Shown here: piece after piece, positions 6,073 through 10,834 of the stretch
Layout of the letters: every line of letters begins with the position of its first letter
Numbering within the stretch: the stretch's first letter is position 1
Origin: Bacteroidota bacterium
GTDB taxonomy: Bacteria > Bacteroidota > Bacteroidia > NS11-12g > UBA955
Length of the DNA stretch: 10,834 nucleotides
Direction: 5' to 3'
Assembly: GCA_018969565.1 (NCBI GenBank)
Contig: JAGWYC010000048.1
Span: forward strand, 1-10,834
The notes under the pieces: generated by a model
The model's database searches: none
The model's input: the letters and a program-made list of their open reading frames with translations, nothing else
What the model was told of the DNA's origin: nothing
Translations under genes and position numbers: made by a program

Positions 6073-9000
6073 TTAATCCTGAATCACCAGCCTGAACCTT
6101 GCCCTGATTTGGGGACCGTCGGCGCTCAAATAGTACAGCCCCGCCTCCAGTTCATCGAGCATGATTTCCACATCGTTGCGGCCTGCCGACCCCATTACCT
6201 GAACACAACGCGCCTCTTTTCCGCTGGAGTTCAGGATGTGGATGTCCACGAGTTGCGTTTCACTCAGAGAAAACGACAAACGGCAGGAAGTGCGCGCAGG
6301 ATTGGGGTAAAGGGTAGCCTGCGTGGCGGGCACACCTACACTCTGCGTGGCGCAAACCGGACCCAGAAAACTCAATCCATAGGCATCGCTGATGCGCAGG
6401 CGGTAGGCGTTTAAGCCGGGCGAAGGACGTTCATGCTTCCACCAGTAGTGTTTCAGTTCACCGGGAACGCCTTCAGCATCCAGCGTTTCCAGCAGCCTCC
6501 AGTTTTTACCGTCAGTGCTGTGCAAAACACCAAACTGTTCCGTGCCATTCGTAGGCACTGCCGCCCATTGCAATACCACACCACTGGGTGCATCCGCACA
6601 GCGGAAATTCATCAGAGTCAGCGGCAGGGGCGATGCAAAATTGATCAGATAGGTGGCCACTCTTCCACGCAGGCCCGACGAATCCATGTACGAATATGTA
6701 AAGGATGTGCTGCTTTGTCCGGCCAGCTTGAATTTGATACACAGGCTGTCGGGATCGAAATTGGGAATTACATAGCGATTCAGCGTGGTGTCCCAAAAAT
6801 CTATCACCACAAATACATCAAAGAAGCTCTGATATGTTCCGTTTACCGGATAGCTCAGTACGGCATTGTTGGTATCGGGTAAGGTTTCGAGTACTAAGGT
6901 GTATTTCTCCCCACCGGTCAGTCCGTTGATACGTCCTTCTTCCAGGTCAAATCCGGACAATTTTCCGGGCATATCGCTGCTGCTGCCGGAGTTAAAAGTC
7001 GTATCACTCGTTCCGCTCAGGGCGTTCAGGCAGAGCATACGCTCGAAGCCGCCTTTGGGCGCACCTGTTTTCCTGGTGATGGAATCCGGACTCACCGTAT
7101 AGGTTTTATCGTGCGCTATGGGCAGGAAATTCAATCCGAAATCCAGGGCATAAGGGTCGAGGGCACCGGTTTTCAGAGGTAACAAACCGTTTACCGGTTT
7201 ATCGTTTCCGCTTCCGATGCCGTTGTTACTGCCCAAGGCTTCTGAAACATAGGCCCAGTTAGCCGGAAGGCTGCGCGCAGGTGCCGGGCTTCCCGGAGCA
7301 ACAGAAACGGTACTGATGACGATGCTGAAACTGTCGTGCGCCCATCCTCCGCTGAATCCATAAGCCCCGTTGCTGCGCACCCTGCAACTATCTTCTACCA
7401 CACCATGATGCAAAAGGTACGCATAGATTGGCACGCCTGAAGGATTGTTGAATCCGGGACCATCGGGGCTTCCGCCATTGGCATCGTGATGGACCGTACC
7501 CGAGATATATAAAGGGGCCTGCGAAACCAACAGATACACGGTACCGCTGGCGCAGAGCGGGCTTGGAGAAACTGCTGTTAAATCACAAATAGTATAGGTA
7601 ACCCTGTCCGGACCATAATAGCCGGTAGCCGGGGTATAGCGATAGCTGCCATCGGAATAGAAGATAATCACGCCTCCGGAATCAGTGGTCATGGTATCCA
7701 GCGCCAGGGCCGTACCCGCAAGGTTGCTGAGCAGCAAGGGATAGGTTCCGGCGTTGAATAGCACAGAATCGCCATTGGGCTCGATATCGTTGATGGCCCA
7801 GTTGCCTAATACACTGCTGTCGCTGCGACAAAGGGCGAAGTCATCGCCCGCAAATGGCGGGTCATTAAGCACCCCGTTGGGTTGCATGCGCTGAATGACC
7901 AGCAGGGCATCATCGGTGGCAGGAATGGCGGCTGAATCCCTTATGAAATAGGCAATAAATACCTTGCCGTAAAACCCGGTCGCAGGTGTGAAGGTATAAT
8001 CACCATTGGCGTTCAGGGTTAAGGTTCCGGCATTGGTCTGCAGGCTACCGTAGATGTCGCGCCCGCCAACGGTATGGGTGCTTCCCGGAAGGGCCGCAGT
8101 TTCGGTGATGCCGTCGCCATTGGCATCGTAGTACCACTGAATCAATGCGAAGCCGTCGCCCTCGGGATCGCCGTCGTTCACCAGTACATTGGAATACAGA
8201 GTAGTATCATAGCAAATAGCATCGTCATTATTGGCAATTACATTGTTGTAGCGCTTGCGGGGCATAGAATCCACGCTGATGCGCAGCAGTCCTGTATCAC
8301 AGGCGCTGGGCACGCCATCATCGCAAACGGAGTACGATACGGTCGTGGTTCCCGTAAATCCGGGCGCCGGATAAAATATGTAGGCACAGCCGGTGAAATA
8401 CAGGGTTCCGGCGGTATCCACTGGACTCCCGGCCATATCAAATCCGGACAGGACGGCGGGACTGTTTAATATCTGATAAGTACCATCGGCCGTGTACATA
8501 TTGCTGAAGCTCTGATTGTGCTGTTCCGGGTCAAAGTCATTCGTGCAGACATTTCCTGAAACCGGTATATCCTGCCAGGTATTATTGAAATCGCTCACAG
8601 CCATGGTGGGATCCTTCGGTGAAACGAGCAGGTAAATGGTGGCCGAAGCACAGAGCGGCTGCGGTTCCACAGTGGTTTTATCACAGATGGTATAAACGGC
8701 GCGGTCGGGACCGATGAAATCCGAGGCCGGATAATAGGTGAAACTGCCATTGCTGTAAAGGATGATTGTACCACCTTCCACGGTGGAGAGGGTATCCAGT
8801 CCAAGGGCGGTTCCCGGCAAGGCGCCGAGCAGCAGGGGGTATCCGGAGCCGTTCAGCACGATGGAATCGCCATTGGGCTCGAGGTCGTTGGCGGCCCAAT
8901 TCCCTGTTACAGGCCTTCCAATCTGGGTCAGCCCCAGATCATCACCGGCAAAGGGTCGGTCGTTCAGAGCGCCATTAGACGGTAATACCGTGATGAACAG

Positions 9001-10834
9001 CAGCGCTTCATCTGTGGCAGGCTGGCTTGCGCTGTCGCGGATGGTATAGGAAACCACGGCCGTTCCGTAATAGCCTGCGGCAGGTATAAAGGTGCAACTA
9101 CCATCGGCAAAGACCACAAAACGGCCTGCATTAGACCATTTTACGCCATCAGCGTCTAAACCGCCAATTTGCACGGTATCGCCGACAATGCCTGAAGCAT
9201 CGGGTGCTCCGTCGCCGTTGCTGTCGTAGCGGAAGGCGTACAGTGCAAAGGCATCGCCCTCCGGATCCGCGTCGTTGCTTAGTAATTTTCCATGAACCGG
9301 TAAGGCATAGCTGATCAGGTAATCATTAGTAGCCAGCAAATTATTCCCTCCGGTACTGGCCAGGGAATCCACGCTGATGCGCAGCATGGCAGTATCACAG
9401 CGGAAGGGGAAATAGTTATCGCATACCACATACCACAAGTCGGTATGACCAGTGAATCCGTAGGCGGGCAGGAAACGGTAACCGCATTTCCGGGTGATGA
9501 AAATGCCTGCGGTATCCACCGGATTTCCTTCCATATCGAAGCCGGACACGATGGCGGTATCTCCAAGGCGGCTGCAGGCTGTTTTACAGGAATAGAACGC
9601 ATCAAACAGATGATGGGTCGGTTCAATATCGTTGGTACACACTTCCCCGTTTACGGGGGTATTCATCCAGGTAAAGTTCACATCATTTACGGCGATGGTG
9701 GAATCATTGTATCCTATAAGGAAATAGATGGTTCCGGTGGCGCAGCGGGAAGGCGTGTACAGCTTTGGTACATCGCAGAGGGTATAACGCACCTGATCGG
9801 ATCCGATATGGCCGAGGGCCGGAGTGTAGCGGTACATGCCGTTGGCGAAGAAAACAATGATTCCTCCGCTGTCCGTAGTGAGCGTATCCAGGGGCAGAGC
9901 GCTCAGGGGCAAAGCTCCGAGCTTCACGCGCAGAGCACTTCCGTTGAGTCGGACACTGTCGCCGTTCATTTCCACATCATTGGCAGCCCAGGAAGCAGAA
10001 ACCGTCACTCCTGACTCCGTGAACACGAAGTCGTCACCCACAAAAGGCCGCTCATTGGCCGCTTCGGCGTGTTCCAGTACTTCAATCTTCACCAGTGCGG
10101 TATCCCGTGCAGTTATTGATCCGTTGTCAAACAGGAAATACGAGGCGAACACCTGACCGATAAAACGGGTGCCGTTGAATGTATCCGGAACGAAGAAGCA
10201 GTTTCCTGCGGCGTCTATGCTCATCATACCGGCCCGGTATTGGGGAAGTCCCAGGTAATCAATGCCGCCCACATGCACGCTTACGCCGGTCGGAATCAGC
10301 GAATCAGGAACGGCATCTCCGTCAGAATCCATCATCCAGCCGGAAATATGCATGGAATCGCCTTCAGCGTCATCATCGTTGCGCAGCAGTTGTACCCTGA
10401 TGGATTCCCGACAGGTGTACATCACATCGGGTTCGGCAATGAGGCCATTGGCGGTGAAGCTGCGGAACGGATCTACACTGATATTCAGGAAGGCAGTATC
10501 GCAGGCCGGAGAAACAGGATCCTCATCGCAGATTCCGTAAGGAATCCTTACCAGGCCGGTAAATCCGGGCGCCGGTCTGAACAGGTAGCTGCCTGAGCTT
10601 CCGTAGGAAAGGATTCCGGCAAAGCTCGTGTACTGTCCGTTCTGCCTCACACCTTCCACCGTATCACCGCTGCTCAGCGGCTTGCCGCTTCCATCTTGCA
10701 GGAAGAAGCTGTTGAAATGAATGGCATGGTATTCCAGGTCAAAATCATTAGTGAGCACATGGCCTCCCACCGGTAAGCCTTGCCATGTATTGTTGTTGTC
10801 GTTGATGGCATAGGTGAGGTTTTCCGGTTCCGGG
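6073..10834 (-). CDS. Giant multi-domain surface protein with cadherin/Ig-like repeats and T9SS type A sorting domain (5' end outside window)
   Basis: The frame is open from the right edge to the stop at 6073-6075: 1,586 residues are visible and the N-terminus is missing. GTG 10770 is not a real start, because homologous repeat sequence (NLTYAINDNNNTWQG) continues upstream of it to the edge. The order is: three copies of an approximately 365-residue block of three beta-sandwich modules (10834-7513), similar to bacterial cadherin-like/tandem-95 repeats with signatures such as NDxDPEGD, DGSYRYTPATGYYG and VTYTICD; an SdrD B-like domain (7512-7126, starts LYISGTVHHDANGG, ends ALDFGLN); an unassigned segment (7125-6634); an Fn3-like domain (6633-6337, LPLTLMNFRC to YRLRISD); and the T9SS type A C-terminal domain (6327-6076, YPNPARTSCRLSF to YYLSADG and RFRLVIQD). 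The last is recognised by the Por/type IX translocon, so the protein is exported to the cell surface or medium. Adhesion or matrix contact is the likely role, by analogy. Confidence 0.93.
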   Translation of the reverse strand, partial: PEPENLTYAINDNNNTWQGLPVGGHVLTNDFDLEYHAIHFNSFFLQDGSGKPLSSGDTVEGVRQNGQYTSFAGILSYGSSGSYLFRPAPGFTGLVRIPYGICDEDPVSPACDTAFLNISVDPFRSFTANGLIAEPDVMYTCRESIRVQLLRNDDDAEGDSMHISGWMMDSDGDAVPDSLIPTGVSVHVGGIDYLGLPQYRAGMMSIDAAGNCFFVPDTFNGTRFIGQVFASYFLFDNGSITARDTALVKIEVLEHAEAANERPFVGDDFVFTESGVTVSASWAANDVEMNGDSVRLNGSALRVKLGALPLSALPLDTLTTDSGGIIVFFANGMYRYTPALGHIGSDQVRYTLCDVPKLYTPSRCATGTIYFLIGYNDSTIAVNDVNFTWMNTPVNGEVCTNDIEPTHHLFDAFYSCKTACSRLGDTAIVSGFDMEGNPVDTAGIFITRKCGYRFLPAYGFTGHTDLWYVVCDNYFPFRCDTAMLRISVDSLASTGGNNLLATNDYLISYALPVHGKLLSNDADPEGDAFALYAFRYDSNGDGAPDASGIVGDTVQIGGLDADGVKWSNAGRFVVFADGSCTFIPAAGYYGTAVVSYTIRDSASQPATDEALLFITVLPSNGALNDRPFAGDDLGLTQIGRPVTGNWAANDLEPNGDSIVLNGSGYPLLLGALPGTALGLDTLSTVEGGTIILYSNGSFTYYPASDFIGPDRAVYTICDKTTVEPQPLCASATIYLLVSPKDPTMAVSDFNNTWQDIPVSGNVCTNDFDPEQHNQSFSNMYTADGTYQILNSPAVLSGFDMAGSPVDTAGTLYFTGCAYIFYPAPGFTGTTTVSYSVCDDGVPSACDTGLLRISVDSMPRKRYNNVIANNDDAICYDTTLYSNVLVNDGDPEGDGFALIQWYYDANGDGITETAALPGSTHTVGGRDIYGSLQTNAGTLTLNANGDYTFTPATGFYGKVFIAYFIRDSAAIPATDDALLVIQRMQPNGVLNDPPFAGDDFALCRSDSSVLGNWAINDIEPNGDSVLFNAGTYPLLLSNLAGTALALDTMTTDSGGVIIFYSDGSYRYTPATGYYGPDRVTYTICDLTAVSPSPLCASGTVYLLVSQAPLYISGTVHHDANGGSPDGPGFNNPSGVPIYAYLLHHGVVEDSCRVRSNGAYGFSGGWAHDSFSIVISTVSVAPGSPAPARSLPANWAYVSEALGSNNGIGSGNDKPVNGLLPLKTGALDPYALDFGLNFLPIAHDKTYTVSPDSITRKTGAPKGGFERMLCLNALSGTSDTTFNSGSSSDMPGKLSGFDLEEGRINGLTGGEKYTLVLETLPDTNNAVLSYPVNGTYQSFFDVFVVIDFWDTTLNRYVIPNFDPDSLCIKFKLAGQSSTSFTYSYMDSSGLRGRVATYLINFASPLPLTLMNFRCADAPSGVVLQWAAVPTNGTEQFGVLHSTDGKNWRLLETLDAEGVPGELKHYWWKHERPSPGLNAYRLRISDAYGLSFLGPVCATQSVGVPATQATLYPNPARTSCRLSFSLSETQLVDIHILNSSGKEARCVQVMGSAGRNDVEIMLDELEAGLYYLSADGPQIRARFRLVIQD
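7513..8616 (-). repeat. Surface-protein block repeat, copy 3 (A3, B3, C3)
   Basis: Modules A3 8616-8224, B3 8223-7837, C3 7836-7513. Signature segments are NNTWQDIPVSGNVCTNDFDP (A3), NDGDPEGDGF and DANGDGITE (B3), and NWAINDIEPNGDS and PLCASGTVYLLVS (C3). Closest to copy 2 in protein and DNA. It is followed directly by the SdrD B-like domain, so the repeat series ends on a complete A-B-C unit. Confidence 0.8.
8617..9708 (-). repeat. Surface-protein block repeat, copy 2 (A2, B2, C2)
   Basis: Modules A2 9708-9325, B2 9324-8938, C2 8937-8617; 364 codons. Signature segments are NFTWMNTPVNGEVCTNDIEP (A2), NDADPEGDAF and DSNGDGAPD (B2), and NWAANDLEPNGDS with CDKTTVEPQPLCASATIYLLVS split across C2. 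Exact DNA matches to copy 3 occur at a constant offset of 1,098 bp (for example 9365-9386 against 8267-8288). Confidence 0.8.
9709..10834 (-). repeat. Surface-protein block repeat, copy 1 (A1 partial, B1, C1)
   Basis: Most N-terminal visible copy: module A1 10834-10429 (partial), B1 10428-10030, C1 10029-9709. A modules carry a CDxxxPxxCD-type cysteine pair (CDEDPVSPACDT). B1 carries DSDGDAVPD, a possible calcium loop. C1 carries CDVPKLYTPSRCATG. It is the most divergent of the three copies, for instance FLIG where the others have LLVS. Boundaries are estimates from aligning the motifs by eye. Confidence 0.75.

Noticed and set aside
8074..10596. Plus-strand reading frames of 70-190 codons opposite the surface-protein gene
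   Set aside because: They recur at the same place in each repeat copy, as expected of antisense shadows of a repetitive coding sequence, and have no family resemblance.
6073..10770. GTG at 10770 as the start of the surface protein
   Set aside because: Homologous repeat sequence continues in frame for 21 more codons to the window edge, so the real start is outside.

Overview
The window looks like a chromosomal segment of a member of the Bacteroidota. Three things point there: a C-terminal type IX secretion (T9SS type A) sorting domain on the large protein at the right; a sensor kinase of the 'two-component propeller + Y_Y_Y' architecture typical of this phylum; and promoter-like boxes of the Bacteroidota form TAnnTTTG rather than TATAAT. 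No ribosomal, tRNA, phage, transposase or CRISPR sequence was found, so finer placement is not attempted.

Layout, left to right. (1) 1-827, minus strand: the N-terminal 275 residues of an exported protein that runs off the left edge. It has a clear signal peptide and a domain with a Cys-His pair in a setting reminiscent of class I glutamine-amidotransferase/DJ-1-like folds. (2) 828-1044: an AT-rich divergent intergenic region with two short inverted repeats. (3) 1045-4169, plus strand: one membrane sensor histidine kinase gene, split by a frame change near 2344-2364 into a 5' part (signal peptide and first half of the periplasmic propeller) and a 3' part (rest of propeller, Y_Y_Y, membrane helix, coiled coil, kinase core). 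(4) 4127-4792, minus strand: a NarL/LuxR-type response regulator, convergent with the kinase and overlapping its 3' end by 43 bp. (5) 4793-5257: a 465-bp non-coding region with a plausible regulator promoter and an imperfect second copy of that promoter-leader sequence. (6) 5258-6037, plus strand: an intact enoyl-CoA hydratase. (7) 6073-10834, minus strand: a very large surface protein, truncated by the right edge. It consists of three copies of a roughly 365-residue block, each made of three different cadherin/Ig-like modules, followed by an SdrD B-like domain, an unassigned domain, an Fn3-like domain and the T9SS signal.

Functionally, the kinase and regulator probably form a two-component pair: the kinase has no receiver or DNA-binding domain and the regulator is adjacent. 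The two large minus-strand proteins are exported surface or secreted proteins. The hydratase is a housekeeping fatty-acid/CoA enzyme with no visible tie to its neighbours. No complete new defence or mobile system is visible. The most notable points are the split kinase, the nested A-B-C repeat architecture of the surface protein, the duplicated regulator leader, and the possible amidotransferase-like fold at the left edge.
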